Assembly: GCA_019188255.1 (NCBI GenBank)
Contig: JAETXT010000002.1
Coordinates: 3,658,001 to 3,722,000, forward strand
DNA length: 64,000 nucleotides
Origin: Verticillium longisporum
Lineage: Eukaryota; Ascomycota; Sordariomycetes; Glomerellales; Plectosphaerellaceae
Direction: 5' to 3'
Of the stretch, positions 39,601-52,576 are shown piece after piece. A program made the translations under genes and the position numbers. How positions within the stretch are numbered: the first letter of the stretch is position 1; the number at the start of each line of letters is the position of its first letter. The notes under the pieces were generated by a model. It saw nothing but the letters and a program-made list of their open reading frames with translations, did not search any database and was not told where the DNA came from.

Positions 39601-42600
39601 CGTCATCGGCGGCGCCACCTCGCGAGGATCCAGGAACGACCGTGTCGCCTTACGTACAACGCTCAGGTGGGCGGCGTGACCAATTGTCCTGTCACAGGCT
39701 CGCCGACCGACGGGAGGCTTGTCTACCTGCCGTGCTCTCATTTTGGGCTGTTTCCTTGGCTCCCACTGCCCCCTCCGAGAATCTGAATCCAGAAACCAGT
39801 GGTGTGCAAGGTCCCGGCCAGCCGGGGCTCGGGAGGCTATGCCGAGTTGGCAGCCCCAGCCATCCGGACCAATCTTGTGTCACCACTGGCGAGCCCCGCT
39901 AAAGGGAAAGCACTCGTTCGACCAAGGCACAAGTACCTTGCCACCAATTTCCAGGTGCAAATGGCTACCGTATCGATCTCGGTCAATCCATGGTCGAACT
40001 GGCAAGCCACCTGGAAAGCGCTCAGGAAGTCGTCCGGCTGTGAACATGGCCCAGGCGACACGAACGTCTCACATGTGCCTGCCAAGGCGAGCAAAGATCT
40101 TCCGGGATGGAGGCTTCTGAATCCACCTGAGCCGCCCACAAAAGAGTGGGTTAGTGATGTCAACATACTTGCTCCAAGTCGGTTGAGATCAGGAAGCCAT
40201 CGCCAGATCGATCTGAAAGGGTTGGTCGCTTGGTGACGGCGCCGACAAGGTCTCCACCGTGATGTATTGCAATATGCCGGCCGCTGATCACACTCCTGGG
40301 CCCCAGATGATGCCCCCCAAGTCAACTGGTGCCTCTTGCATATTGCCGACGCGGTCCAAACGACTGATTGTCGTAATGTCTGTCCATCATTGCTTGTTGA
40401 TCTTAGGACCTTTGCTGCCGATAATGTGCAGCAAATGAAGCCGATGGAGAGGGAATGGCCTCTGATGAGATCATGAACGGAGCGGACTCGGTGCACACAG
40501 GTCAAGGTTGAGGCCCGATAGTACCATGCATGTACGATGTCATGTCGTCTGCAAGTATAGCTCGCGAGTCAACAGCCCAGCGGTTGGGATTCGCAACTCT
40601 CTCTACTAGATTTTGTCGAGCCACCGACCCGTAGCTTACTGGACACGGTCTTGGCAAGCAACCGTTGTCCAGACATTGAGCTCAAGGCATATGTATGCCT
40701 TGCTGCCATCGCGCCCTCTCACTGGAAATGGCCTAGGCCAACTTCTGAAGCTGCATAGCCCGTCAGCCCTTTGTGGTCGAAGCTCCATCAGTGAGAGACC
40801 GAGTGGGTGTGTGGCGGTTTGGGCGGTAGAGATGCACATGTGGACATGATTTGTTGCGCATGGCTTCGGGACCCTTGATCCGTTCTGTCACTGTGTGCAT
40901 GCGATGCGGGTACTGCATTGCATCTCACAGCGGACAGCCTGGACCAGCCCATCCGTCATCCTCACCGCCTTTCGCAATGGGACTTACATGTGCCCCTCGC
41001 ATATTCAGTTCACGAATACGCCCAGGCAGAAGCAATCCATCCCGAGGAAATACGGCCTGAACTCATTCGGGCGCTAACATGAGGATTCGAGGGGGCTTCT
41101 GCTCAAGAACTTGAGCATGGATGCTCCAGCCATGACCCCACGCCGAGACGCTTCCCGGAATTCTGAGTGTTGCCATTTGTTGCAGCGCAGACGCCTCGGT
41201 GGACACGCAACGTGCAGCACTCCTCCAGGCTGTCTCTGCACCCACTGTCAAACCACTCCCACTCTGTTGGTAGCGTATGTTTCTGCCGCGCTACAATTTT
41301 CTGCCAAACACATAACGACAAAAGGACGTCTACTCGGCTGCCTGACCGTCCTACTCATCCTCTGGCTTGGGCGGTCTTGCATGTGCGGCGATGGTCATCG
41401 TGGCAGCCCACCATGCTACGCCAGGGCTCGGGTTGCGTTACCATGACTCACAGCAGCCTCAAGGCAACGGTTCGAGACGTCACCACCAACTCATGAATTC
41501 CTGGGTAAGCTCGGTGTTGCTGGCAGCGAAGAAGAGCTGCAGCACCTGTCGCCGCAAACATGGCTGTAATGGACGGGTGGTGTGGTACTCAAGACGCTAA
41601 CAGTCCCGCATGAGTCAAGTGCGGTACAGCGGCAGCCTCTCTCATTAGCTTGCACCAGTGGGCGGTCGAACCTGCCCCCCCTCTTCCAGCCCCTGCTCAA
41701 CAGCATTCGTTGTGAGGTCCATGGCGACGCTAATCCATGCGCGTTCATGGAGCACATAGATGCTTTGCAGTGTGGTGGACCTAAGAGATTCAAGTGTCAA
41801 ATGCCAAAGCTCAGAGCAGTTTGATCGCATCGTAGTGCTTCGGGTGCAAGATTACATCCTAGACGGAACGTGTCTTGCATGAGGGAGCTATTATGCCTTG
41901 CTCAGAATCTATTCATCGCTGGAGAGAAGATCTGGCGAAGAGTTGCCGTTGATCGAATCAAGGAGTAGGAGCAGAGTGATCCATTCCGGTTGCTACTTAC
42001 GGCAGGTATCGTGGGCTTTCTCAACGGCTGGGCTACGCATTGACAAAGATTACAAGAGTATTTGGTGCATGCCAAGACACACTTCTCAGGACTGGGGCAT
42101 TTCCCTCTCCTTAAAAACGGTAGATCTGAATGTATCAAGTCTAGCACCGGGTCAGGAGAACGAACCAGCCAATTTCGGGCAGTTTACCTCGAGACCACGC
42201 ATTTCTGAGGTGGGCAGACGACAGCGAGGTCAAACGCGTCGGAACAGAACCCGACAGTCACAGCCAAGTCTTTGGCGGAAACGACCACAGCGTCCGGCAT
42301 TGTGCTCTGGGCTTCGATGTAACGCATCAAAACCCGGCTGGGTTGCCCATGGATCCTTAACGAGCAGTTGGAGGCGAGCATGACTTGCGGTCATGAGCTT
42401 TGGTGAGATCATTTGCCTCATCGTAGGCGTCGTGAACATGGCCAGACCGCCTTTGAGCTGTCAGAGGCACCCCGACCTGCCGCGTCGCACTCATGTGTCG
42501 CTGTACAGAGACAAGGCAGTTGTTTGTAGATCGTGCCAGTCACAGAGCTGGCTCCATAACAGCCGCCAGCCCAGCCAGCGTAGTGCCGGAGACGGGACTG

Positions 42601-43500
42601 ATCGCAGGCAAGCAGGAGTGTCAAGAACGATTTGGTCTTCAGGTTTCCCAGCAACATTTGCTGATCACAGGCCGGCCGGTGGATGAGTGGACTAGCCTGG
42701 CGGTTAGCCTCACTAGGTGTGGTGATGGAGGTGTAATCGAGACGCCGTCTCGACGAAGAAGAGCCCCTCGACTCGCCACAGGCTCGCGCAGCTCGTCTCG
42801 TTTGCGGTATGCGGTTGGGCGATAAGGTTCCGTCGGGGAGAGTCATAGGCACTCGAATGGGCGCTGCCTGTGTAAACCCTCCTGTCCCTCCGGACCAGAG
42901 GGGTGCAGGGCGGCCAGGCAGCGAAGGCGCAAAGCAGCAAGGCGGCTGGATGGAGGGGAGGAAGAAGCAAAGTCTCGTGGCGATAGCTGATGTCTGATGC
43001 GACCAACTGCCTCAATGCATTGGTGAAGCAAAGCACGGATGAAAGCACTACTGGCGTGAGTGCGTCACTACCCCTGAAGGGGGGCAAGACAGGAAGAGGA
43101 AGGAAAGCATTCAAGGTGCTGGGGGTGCGGTGAGAAGCAAGCAGCGACAGCCCAAGCAGAACACATCCACACACGCAAACATGCCCTCCACAATAGTACA
43201 GTACCTTACCTACGACGGAAGGAAGGAAGGAAGAAAAAAAAGAAGGGTCTCATTCCGTGCGCATCGTCAACAACAGGGAAGCACCTGCCACCAAGTGAGC
43301 AGATCGGCGACGTCCACGACAGTGGTGCGAACAGGGAACTGGGAAGGAGAGCATACCCCAACCTCCTTCCTGCTTTGAGAGTGAATGCAAGGTTCCGTGG
43401 CTCTTGCTGCCGATGCCTCGTGGAAGTGGTGAGGGAAAGAGCAACAGACAGACGGTGACGGTTCATGGTTCACGGCTCATGACCCAAGACTGGGAAAGCA
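36604..43500. other. Large gene-poor region, RCF2 to SFP1 leader
   Basis: About 6.9 kb in which I can support no gene. Open frames of 60-220 codons occur on both strands, but they overlap each other, lack domains, have mixed amino-acid composition and show no consistent splice signals. Composition is moderate GC without a strong AT-rich (RIP-like) island. Isolated GTACC motifs occur near 38190 and 43200. A GGAA microsatellite lies near 43217-43232. Old transposon remnants, long non-coding RNA or an extended SFP1 control region are all possible. Confidence 0.45.
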
Positions 43501-44714
43501 TGGAACCCGGCAGGTACATGTGGCTAACCAGGCAAAGTGGGTGTGGGGGCGCTTGCCGTCCGTGACATGACTCCAAAAGGTACCTTTAAGACAGTGGCAT
43601 GGCCACTCAACGGCCAAGTATTACCACGACGGTCGATTGCTCCTCAACAACAGCCAAGACGGTCACTTCCTGGTCACTGTCACTTCCAGCGACCATCCAT
43701 CCCATCACACCCGGACACCTTTTTCACAAGGCGATCTTGGAGTATACCTCAGCCCGGCCTCGCACTTCGACTCGACTCGCCTTGACTCGATTCCTCTTCT
43801 TCTTCTTCTGCTGCCACTCCCTCTTGATCCTGAGTTTCGTTTAGAATATCAACTACTTCATCCTTCCAGTGCCCCCCCCTTCCCTTCTGTCCTGATCAAG
43901 CAGCACCCGTCCACACTCTCATCATTCTACCGTATCTACCTTGGCAGGCACTCAGGCACCCACCAGTCCAGCCTGCTCCAGCTCTAGACACCTTTCTCAT
44001 CAAGGTGACCACCTTGACGTTCGACTTTATTATCCACGAGTGCACTTTTTGGTTGATAAACCACAGTCAAAGGGGCGAAGCCTCGTTCATTCACCATACC
44101 ATCGAGCTTCACAGCATCTATCGTTCGTCTTCCTCCTACGGCGACATTAGGCTTTCCTCGACGGCGTTAGGCGCCCTCAGTTTGCCAACGCCCTCTTGGC
44201 CGCCCACCTCCCGTGATCCGGTGACTGACAAACTACCTGACTGCCTCGGCCTCGGCCACTTCAGTAGCAGCAGCCACTAGCCAATCCGCCGGCGCGCCCA
44301 TCAGTTGCCAGCGAACCGCGCAACTGCGAACACTCCGAAGGGCTCCCTCCTCTTCCTCTTCGTCGACCTGTCCAAGTCCGGCGTTTGGCTTACTCGGGAT
44401 CATCTACTACTTAACGTACCACACTCTTCCAGGTGGACTGCCTGCGATCTCAGCCGGTTCGACTCGACACGACCCGCAAACGTCGAGAAGCGAAACTCCC
44501 TCCCCCAAGTCCCCTGCACCCCACCTGCAGCCCCCCTGGCCTGCTACTCCACCGCCTTTCCCCTGTTATTACCTTATTACCTTCTGGCGCAAAGTACTGC
44601 CCAAGACCGGCGACCCTCTTCTCGCGCTAACACCGCCCGCTTGTCCTAACTCATCAATCGCCCTGGCCCTGCACCTGCGCCTGCCCTGCCTGCGCACTGC
44701 AGCCCACAGCTGAC
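43501..44714 (+). promoter_or_regulatory. Pyrimidine-rich upstream/leader region of SFP1
   Basis: 1.2 kb directly upstream of the SFP1 start. It is strongly C/T-rich in the plus strand (for example CTCTTCTTCTTCTTCTGCTG near 43795), with several short upstream ATG frames. It looks like a core promoter plus a long 5' UTR of a regulatory gene. The transcription start cannot be placed. Confidence 0.45.
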
Positions 44715-47052
44715 ATGAAGAGCGCTCTTCGCTGGTTCGCCCCATCACCCTCCTCCCCTTCGAGTACCGAGGACCCTAAAGAAAGAGACCCGTCCAGCCG
44801 GTCCGCCGCTGCCGCCGCCCCCGCCCCTGCCTCCGCTCACTCTCATCACTTTCACGCCCACACGCACGCACTCTCGTCACACGCAACCAAAGCACAGCAC
44901 CCCTCCGCATCCAGACGCTCCCACTCCCCAGGCACCACCGACTCCTCATCGCCCTTGTCGGACAACGTCTTCACATCACCCTCTCCAGAATACTCCCATT
45001 CGGCCTCACTCACGCCGAACTCGCCCCAACCCGCCACGCCCACCGATTCCTACGCCCGCGACACCGCAGGCCTCGCCTCTTCCAAGCCAATTACCATCGC
45101 CACCCCAACGCGATCCACGTCCATCAATCCGCCCACCGCTCTCCCTCCCAACTCGAGCAGAGACAGAGAGATCCTTTCGGCATTCCTGAAGGCCAGCACG
45201 TGTTCGCTCCCATTTCCTTCAGTCATGATACTGACATGACCACTGGACCCTCGATGGATTCCGCCATGGGGCGCAGTCGCCAGGACTCCTTTGTGAGCGC
45301 CGGACCGAAACCCATTTCCATGAACAATGCCAGCCGCGACAATGCCAGTCGCCAGAGGCGCGAGAGTCTCGCTGGCAGCCTCATGGCTGGTGCCAGTTGG
45401 GGCGGCATGTCCCTGGGCAGCTTCATTCGCGATGAGTATGTCCCGCTGAACCCCGCCTTCTTCCCCCGTGTTGCGCCTTTTGCGCCGCCTTTTCGCGAAC
45501 GCCTGACTAACGGCTCTACGCGCAGTATGCTCATGGCCGGCACCTCGCCCTTCACCCATCAACAATCTCCGTCACTGCACTCCTCCTCTTACCTTCCAAA
45601 ATTCGAGGCCAACTTTATGAAGGACTTTACGTGCTGCGGACTCAACCTGTCTAACCTGCACGAACTTTTGCAACACTACGAGGAAGCCCACACGCAACCC
45701 AGCCCAAATACCACGAGAAACGGACCTTTCGCCACACAGTTCGCGCCGCTATCGCCGCCAACGGGGTCCAGGGCTTCATCGGCACGGCCCTCGATTGGCT
45801 CCGTTTCAGCTCTGGGCCAGCAGAATGTCTCCAAGCTTCAGCAGTCCCGACCGAGTCCCAGCATCTCTTCGGCCGGTATGGCCAGCATGGGGGTGCAGAT
45901 GGGACAGCAGTCGGGTCAGCAGCATCCCATGTCAACCCACATGGATGAACTGGATGCAGTCGAGGACATGGAGATGGATGACGCAGTCGGACACATGGAG
46001 ATGGATGACGACAGCCAGAGGACGATGCACCAGACACGGCAGCTCTTCGGCCAGCAGCAGCGGCCTCAGCTCCATGTGAACTCTTCAGGCATCACACAGG
46101 GCCTTCGCACTTCACAGCCCACAACCCCTGCGGCTGCTAGCTTTGGCTTCCAGCACAACCCCACGGTGTCCTCCGTGAATACCCCGACCCTCACTACTCT
46201 CCAAAGCCCTCAGCAGCAGCGCGGAAGCACTGGTTTCCAGAACAATCAGATGGACAGCATGGTTGACGAGGAGCTTCCTGGCATGCCTATGGGTGGCAAT
46301 ATGGACCTCAACGGCGCCAACTTTGGCGGTGACATGGGCTTCGGCAACGCCAACAACAACAATACTACCAACTCTGAGTTTTGCATCAACGACCCTGGCA
46401 AGCACCTCTTCAGTCCAGGTGGCGCTCTCACAACTCAACAGAGAGCTCTCCAAGCGCAGCTTGTCACACTGGGCTTTGACCCTAGTCAGCCCAACAGCGC
46501 TGCCAACACGGCCCTGATCCAGAAGTTCAGCGCAATGTTGCACAATGAGGAACAGAAACCTTTCAAGTGTCCAGTCATCGGCTGTGAGAAGGCTTATAAA
46601 AACCAAAACGGACTGAAGTAAGTTCATACCGACCAATCTAGCACCCACACTTTGACTGACTCTTCCTCACTACAGATATCACAAGCAGCACGGTCACCAA
46701 ACACAGCAGCTTCACGCCAACGAGGACGGAACATTTTCCATTGTCAACCCTGAGACGGATGCGCCCTACCCTGGCACACTTGGCATGGAGAAGGAGAAGC
46801 CATTTTCCTGCGACGTCTGCGGAAAGAGGTACAAGAACCTCAATGGTCTTAAATATGTATGTTGGCATGATCATTCCGATCTACAAAGGCCTCGCTAATT
46901 CAAAAAAACAGCACAAGGGACATTCTGCGCCATGCAATCCCGACTTCAAGCTCCTGGCGGCTGGGCTGAACATGCCAGGTGGGCTGCCTGGGCTGATGGA
47001 GAACCAGCTCGGCAATCTTCCCGGTATAGGAGAGGATCAGCAGATGATGTAA
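44715..47052 (+). CDS. SFP1: Split-zinc-finger transcriptional regulator Sfp1-like
   Basis: Nuclear C2H2 factor; in yeast Sfp1 couples TORC1/nutrient signals to ribosome-biogenesis transcription and cell size. Exons 44715-46617, 46676-46856 and 46912-47052. The N-terminus [15 protein letters not shown] leads into a long Ser/Pro/Gln-rich region with acidic patches. [21 protein letters not shown] segment is a degenerate first finger. Near the C-terminus finger A ([20 protein letters not shown]) and finger B ([18 protein letters not shown]) are separated by about 40 residues, the split-finger layout; each ends at an intron and is completed by HKQHGH and HKGHS. The frame breaks once: at 45161-45170, inside an AG-rich run, the reading frame moves from NSSRDR to [14 protein letters not shown]. 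The exon sum (2225 nt) is two bases over a full frame; correcting it gives about 740 aa. Confidence 0.82.
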
Positions 47053-49388
47053 CGCACCTGCGTAGGCAAGGTACTACTGAAGCTGGAAATGTCTCTCAGT
47101 TTCACGACGAAGTACCAGCCGCCGATCGCTCGACGTCCGAACTCAAGACAGCACTTACACGTTCCGATCGATGCGATTTACCACCTCTGGGAGCGGAAGG
47201 CCAGCCTCTGCATTGCGCGGCGTTCGTGATTATTGTTTTCCCCATTACGCTGCCGGGTCCTCTCGGTTCACCCGCAGCTGTTTCATTCCCCTTTGCCTGC
47301 TTTATACCCGATAGATCGGCCGGCGCCATTCGATGATTTGGGACATACCGATGAGGGCTGTAAACGCCTCAATACACTATAATACAGCCAATGGAGACGA
47401 CGTCGTCTACGAAGAAGGATCAGCGTTCGATCATGACTGCTATGAGTTTCTCGACGACGAGCAACTATTCGAACCGCTGTTTTGTTATGTCTTTGTTTCG
47501 AAATTGTTTTATTTGACATGTTTATGTCTGGCGCTATGGAGGTCGACGCCAGCGTTGTCGTTGTTGCTGTTCAAAAAAGCCACACGATGCTGTCTGGACA
47601 CACGAAAGTGACGAGGTGATCCTGACGGCGAGGCATCGGGCGTCCAGATTGGTTGTGGTTACAACGCATGCAAGGATGCCAGTTTCGGCGAGGAAAGACG
47701 ACGACGATATCTCTTCGCTGTCGCCAGGCACGTCAAATCACAGGATTGGTTTATTCGGCGGGGTTTTGGTTTTTGGTTTTTTTGATTTTGATTTCAGCTG
47801 AGCGAAACAATTGCTAGATTGCAGGCGTTTGACGCTGGGATACGTGGGTGTCGGAAAAGTACCAAGCGAGCAGGTAGTATGAAGCTCAGAATAGAGAAAA
47901 TGTTTTTCATTGCTGGTACTCCAAGCCATCCACCCGTGACGGTTTCCTCTGCTTGTTCTCGAATCATGAATCACACTGAGCGACTTAACGTGACTCGCTG
48001 GCGACAGCGCAACGGTACCTTGTATGATCGTCGTTGGGGCCATCTCAAGGATTGGGTCTTGATCTTGGTGTGCCGTCATGCCTCCTGCAGGGGTGAAGGC
48101 GGGGTCATCCTCGCGTTCGGGGTAAATAACAGCTCGAGAGACGTGGGACAAGGCGGCCGGCCGGCAGGGGGGGTGGGACTGGGATCAAACGAATCTGTAC
48201 CGTCTTCTGGCCGGTGAACGCAACCTTGACTCGCGCGTAGGGCCAGCAAGTCGGAGGACAGAATGGGTCCTGGGGGGGGAAGGGCCGTGCTCCTCTGCGA
48301 GTAGCCGATGGAACATAGTACAGCGATACGATGATGATGGTGGTGAAGATACCAACGGACTGTTAGCTGATAAAGGAGGGAGCAGGGAACCGGGGACTTA
48401 GGAGATGGAAGGGTCAAAAAAAAAGGCGCCCTTTGTGTGTCTACGTGTGGTTGGCAGTCCATCTACTGGCACGCCCGGAAAGCGGATGAGGTACCCTAGT
48501 CTAGAGTTTCGAGACTACGAGCCTGGTGCTACGCAGCTGTGCAAGCCACTGCTACGTTGTTTCCGCTCGTGCCAGCAAAGTACCATGTACATGGTACGCA
48601 TACATGCTTTTGTGCTAAGCGGAATCAGGAACTTGGAGGAGGGGGAGGAATTGCTTCTTGCGCTATGTCTAGTTCTGAGTCGCGTGTTGGAGTAACCTGG
48701 TGGCCCCGACTCGCGGCGGGCGGCCGGGTGAGGGTGGCCGGGGACCGGTGGGGGTTGTCCACACAGCCCGCCGGTCTTACAGGAGATCGACGTAAGTCCT
48801 CCATGGACATGATGTGATGATCATCAGCGTTTCTGGGCTGGGGCAGGGATGGCGGGGAGAACGGGGTTGGAGGGGTTGGAGGGGAGAAGAACCTTCTGTA
48901 ATTGGCATGATAGCCGATGATGAGCATCGAGGATCGAGAAATATCAGATAGAGATAGCATCAAGCGATGCAATCAAATGTATTGGAGGAAAGCTAGAGAT
49001 AGTCAATGGTGCGCCAGTGGAGACGTGAACCAAACGCCTTGCGATGCACCATCGTATGTAAGAGACCGAAACAAATGAAAAAGGATGATCCATCAACGCC
49101 GTCATTGGGTAAGGGCAGAGATGGCAGGGTTGTTGCAGGACGACGGACTCCAGTATGGGAAGTGATCGATGTCATGTCCCTGGCCATCGCTGGGATTCGT
49201 ATCCTCCATGTGTTGTTGTTGCAACCGATCACACGTCTCCCACCCCCACGCTCAAGCGTCGTCACCTGTTCTTTCCAAGCAAAGTCGCCAGTCATCAGTC
49301 GACCAAGCGTAAAATCATAACCATGTATCCTGCATGCAAGTCATGTCGTACTGACGTGGGTGCCATCCGGCCCCTACCGCCAGCCGAT
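47053..49388. other. Convergent intergenic region SFP1 / kelch-BTB
   Basis: 2.3 kb between two 3' ends. It has no supported gene. GTACC motifs occur near 48018 and 48490. Short open frames on both strands look random. Confidence 0.45.
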
Positions 49389-51719
49389 TCAGCTCATCTC
49401 TTCGTCATCGGGATCGTCTTCCAACATCTGCGTCGTCTGGCTGCTGAAACTCTGCTTCCTGCCGACGCTGTCACCGTATCGGGAACCGTTCAGGCTGCCA
49501 ACGTACTCTAGCTCCTCACCTCCAACGACCCGGCCCTCCATGTCGATCTCTTGAGACAATTCTACAAGGGCTGTCCGGGGTAAACGGAGAAATCCTTCAG
49601 TCCGCACAATGCGGCCCCAGTGTAAGAGACAGAACTGCGCAGCCCGCTTCCTCAGCCACTCCTCGTTAGCAAGCCCGGCCGAGTGCCATATGATACAGGC
49701 GTGATCGACATCGAGCTCCTTCAACAGTCGATTCACACAGAGGAGCCTCAGGCGCGGGAGGCCATAGATGTTGGACATGACGAGAAGGCCAGCGACGTCG
49801 GCGAGTTCCGTTGTGGCCTCACTGCCCTGCACAGACGTGCCGTGGATGCTGTCTGTGTAAAGATAGTAGAGAAATGCTCTGACGACCGAATAAGGCTCAG
49901 GAATGTGCATCTTTTTTGTGTGGAACTCAGCCATCTGAGAATTGTACAATCGGGCAAAATGAGGCCATCGTGCCTGCAGGATGAGTATGTGCACATGTAT
50001 GGGTAGTGACGTATGAGTGCCCGGAGCTAGCCAGTTTTGGTCGGGAGTATCTTCGCCGCTCCGTGGCATGCTCTCTTCATCCCAGGGCCAACCTCCAGCC
50101 AGGGCCGTAATAACAAAGTCCGCGCCGCTACCCGACTCAGGAGGCTGGTCGAACAGCGATGCGAGATCTGCGCCTAGGCCTCGTGATGGCTGGTCGAACG
50201 CACGAGGCGGCCGAGATTGCGTCCCTGGCCCTGAAGCGAGGTGGTATCCGAGGAACCCATATTTGCGAAGATCAATCTCCATGATGTCGCTCAAGTATTC
50301 CTCAAATCCATTGGGGCCCAGGTCGTTGGCCGGTGGATCTGTCGGACAGCCGAGGAGCCACGCCTTGGTTCCGTCTTCGTTCATGGTGCAATAGTGCCAG
50401 CGATAGCCGGATTTGAATATCTCCCTGCCCTCGGCAAGCTTTTGCCATCGGAGTGTCTGAAGGTCCAGGGCTGACAAGGAACATTCCTTAGATGTGGTTG
50501 TGACTGCTGGCGTGACAAAATCGAGCAGCGTGCCTGACGAGTATACGTGGAAGTGTATACCGGAACCTTGCGGTGGTATGCTGGGCCCGCCTACAAACTT
50601 GAGCGATGAGATGGTACCAGGTGCAGGCGGAGCGTACGTCTTCATCTGGAAAGAGGGCGGGTTGACTTGTTGCGTCCGAGAATTGGCGGCATAGCCAGAA
50701 GTTCCAACCGCTGGGGTTTGTGTCAAGCTGTAAGGGGGTCGGGGTGAACCGACAGCGCGGTTGGTCCCTAAATTTCGGTCGTAGATGCCAACATTGGGTG
50801 CCGAGTCGAACGCTGGGCTTCCCTTTAGGTCTAGCCACCACAAGTCTCCAGTCTTGTCCATGTCTTCGCCCATACCACCAAACACCCACACGCGGTCGTT
50901 CCATATGTACACGGAATGGTCGAAGCGGCCAACGAAGCGCCATGACCTAGACCAGGTGAAAGTCTTCAGGTCGAGGTAGCAGATGTCATCTAACACGTAG
51001 TTATCGTTGCCTGTGATACCTCCGACAATGAATAACTTGTCTTCGTGTAGAACAGCGGCGTGTCGGGCCCGGCCCTTGGGTTTCGGTCCGCTCGTTTGTG
51101 GCATTGTCCAATGAGCGGTCTTGAGATCAAAGACTATGAGATCGGACAGGTAGGTTCGGTGTTCATTCTCGCCGCCAAAGACAAGCAGCTTGTCGCCAGC
51201 GTACATGGTGGCAGTGTGTCCTGGGTGACAAACAGGTTAGTCTGATGCAGAGGCTTCTGGTCCGAAGCGTAACTTACCCATGCGAACACCTGGGATGTCA
51301 CCATAATTGTCGATCAGACTCCACTGATGGCTGTTGAGGTCGAGCTTGAGGACATGATTGTAGACCTCATCGGTGTACTGGTCAAATCCTCCAAAGGCAT
51401 AGATGGTGTTGTTTCCGCAGTAGGTCACCGAGGCATTGACAAGACATGCCGGTCGCTGGCCCAGGGTTTTCGTGACCTTGGGACGGTAGCCATCGAGGCC
51501 GGTCCTGTTCTTGATGGGCGAGTTGGGCATGATGTAGGTGTTGTTGGCAGAGCCATCTGAGCCAGGCGAGCTGTCGGAAGGGCCGGGGCCGCTGGAAGAC
51601 GGAAGGAGAGAGGAGGAGGCACGGCTGAGCGTGTTGGTGTTGGCGCTGGGGATTGATAGTGTAGGGCCGCCAAAGAGGGACGGCGTACTGGCGCCAGGCG
51701 TGCCAGGCTGCGCCGCCAT
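49389..51719 (-). CDS. Kelch-BTB protein (Ral2/LZTR1-like architecture)
   Basis: Two exons, 51719-51278 and 51220-49389, with a 57-nt intron (donor GTAAGT, acceptor CCCAG); total 2274 nt, 757 aa. After a Ser/Pro/Thr-rich head of about 85 residues, kelch units follow: YAFGGFDQYTDEVYNHVLKL, LVFGGENEHRTYLSDLIVFD, FIVGGITGNDNYVLDDICYL and WVFGGMGEDMDKTGDLWWLD. A less regular middle section precedes a C-terminal BTB/BACK-like region (about residues 540-700: VHILILQARWPHFARLYN, then VVRAFLYYLYTDSIHG). Kelch followed by BTB is the layout of fission-yeast Ral2, a Ras1 activator, and of LZTR1, a Ras ubiquitylation adaptor. A Cul3 adaptor or Ras-regulating role is therefore plausible but inferred from architecture. 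The tail is acidic and Ser-rich. It shares an 857-bp divergent spacer with CDC20. Confidence 0.85.
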
Positions 51720-52576
51720 GGTTGTGATGTTGACGGATCCGGATCCTCGGCGATTAGCGGCAGGTCGTAGCGGTCATTTCAGAGGGTCAAGAAGACGGAA
51801 GAGCGTCTCGGCGTGAGGGTCGATGATGGACTGGAGGAAGCCAACCTTTGGAAAAATATTTGGGACGATCTTGACAGACAAAGGAGACGGTCGTTCAGGC
51901 AGCGCAGCGGCGGTCGTTACCTGCTGTTCCTCTTCTGGCCTAGCGGCTCGTGGGCCTGAATCGGGAGGGAGCAGTGGCTGGCAGGCGGTAACAAGAGGCA
52001 GAATGGAAGGAGCGACTGACCTCATCGGTAGTGCACAGGCCAGGAGAGAGGCAGGAGCGAGGCAGGAGAGAGCCAAGAGAGGAGGGAGCCAGAGGGACGC
52101 CACTGCAGGAACAGGGATTGATTAATCAGCTTCTGATTGGCCTAAATTGGCCCCCGGGGGTTGGCTGCCGGAACATTGCAGCAACCGCAACCGGGGTGAC
52201 AGGGATGGAAGCCGTTGCCCGGCCAGGTCGACAGTGGGGCATAAAGTAAATAAAAGACGTCCAAGGTCGAGCTCACCATGCCGCACCTCTTCTCTCCTCA
52301 CCATGCACACTCTCCACCCGCAAGCCCTCCAACAGCCTCTCATCCCGCTCTCCTCACGCTTAGCCTGTGAAAGGAACACCCATCAAGTCCGCTAGATCTT
52401 CTTCGCTGCATTCTCCTCGCTCGAACTGATTGCCCCTCCGACTTGGAAACTGTTCTTTGCTCAGAGCCATAGCCATCACTCGAATCATCGAGAACATCGA
52501 CTACCATCATACTAACGGTGCCCGCACCCATCCAGGAACCTTTTGTTAGAGTCTCTTGGAGCTCTCAGACACCAAA
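51720..52576. promoter_or_regulatory. Divergent promoter region kelch-BTB / CDC20
   Basis: 857-bp head-to-head spacer. It contains two ATTGG (inverted CCAAT) boxes near 52136 and 52147, purine-rich direct runs (GGCAGGAG/GAGAGG type) at 52035-52095, and a CT-rich leader before CDC20. It probably carries both promoters. Confidence 0.5.

Noticed and set aside
39837..40505. 222-codon minus-strand frame in the gene-poor region
   Set aside because: Overlaps other frames of equal quality on both strands; Cys/Trp/Arg-rich random-like composition.
45200..45222. 23-nt GT-AG segment as an intron joining the SFP1 frames
   Set aside because: Far below workable intron length, and it would delete the conserved-looking HVFAPISF segment.
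49190..49222. tRNA T-arm-like string GGGATTCGTATCCTC
   Set aside because: No acceptor, D or anticodon arms in the flanks, and the B-box consensus is not met.
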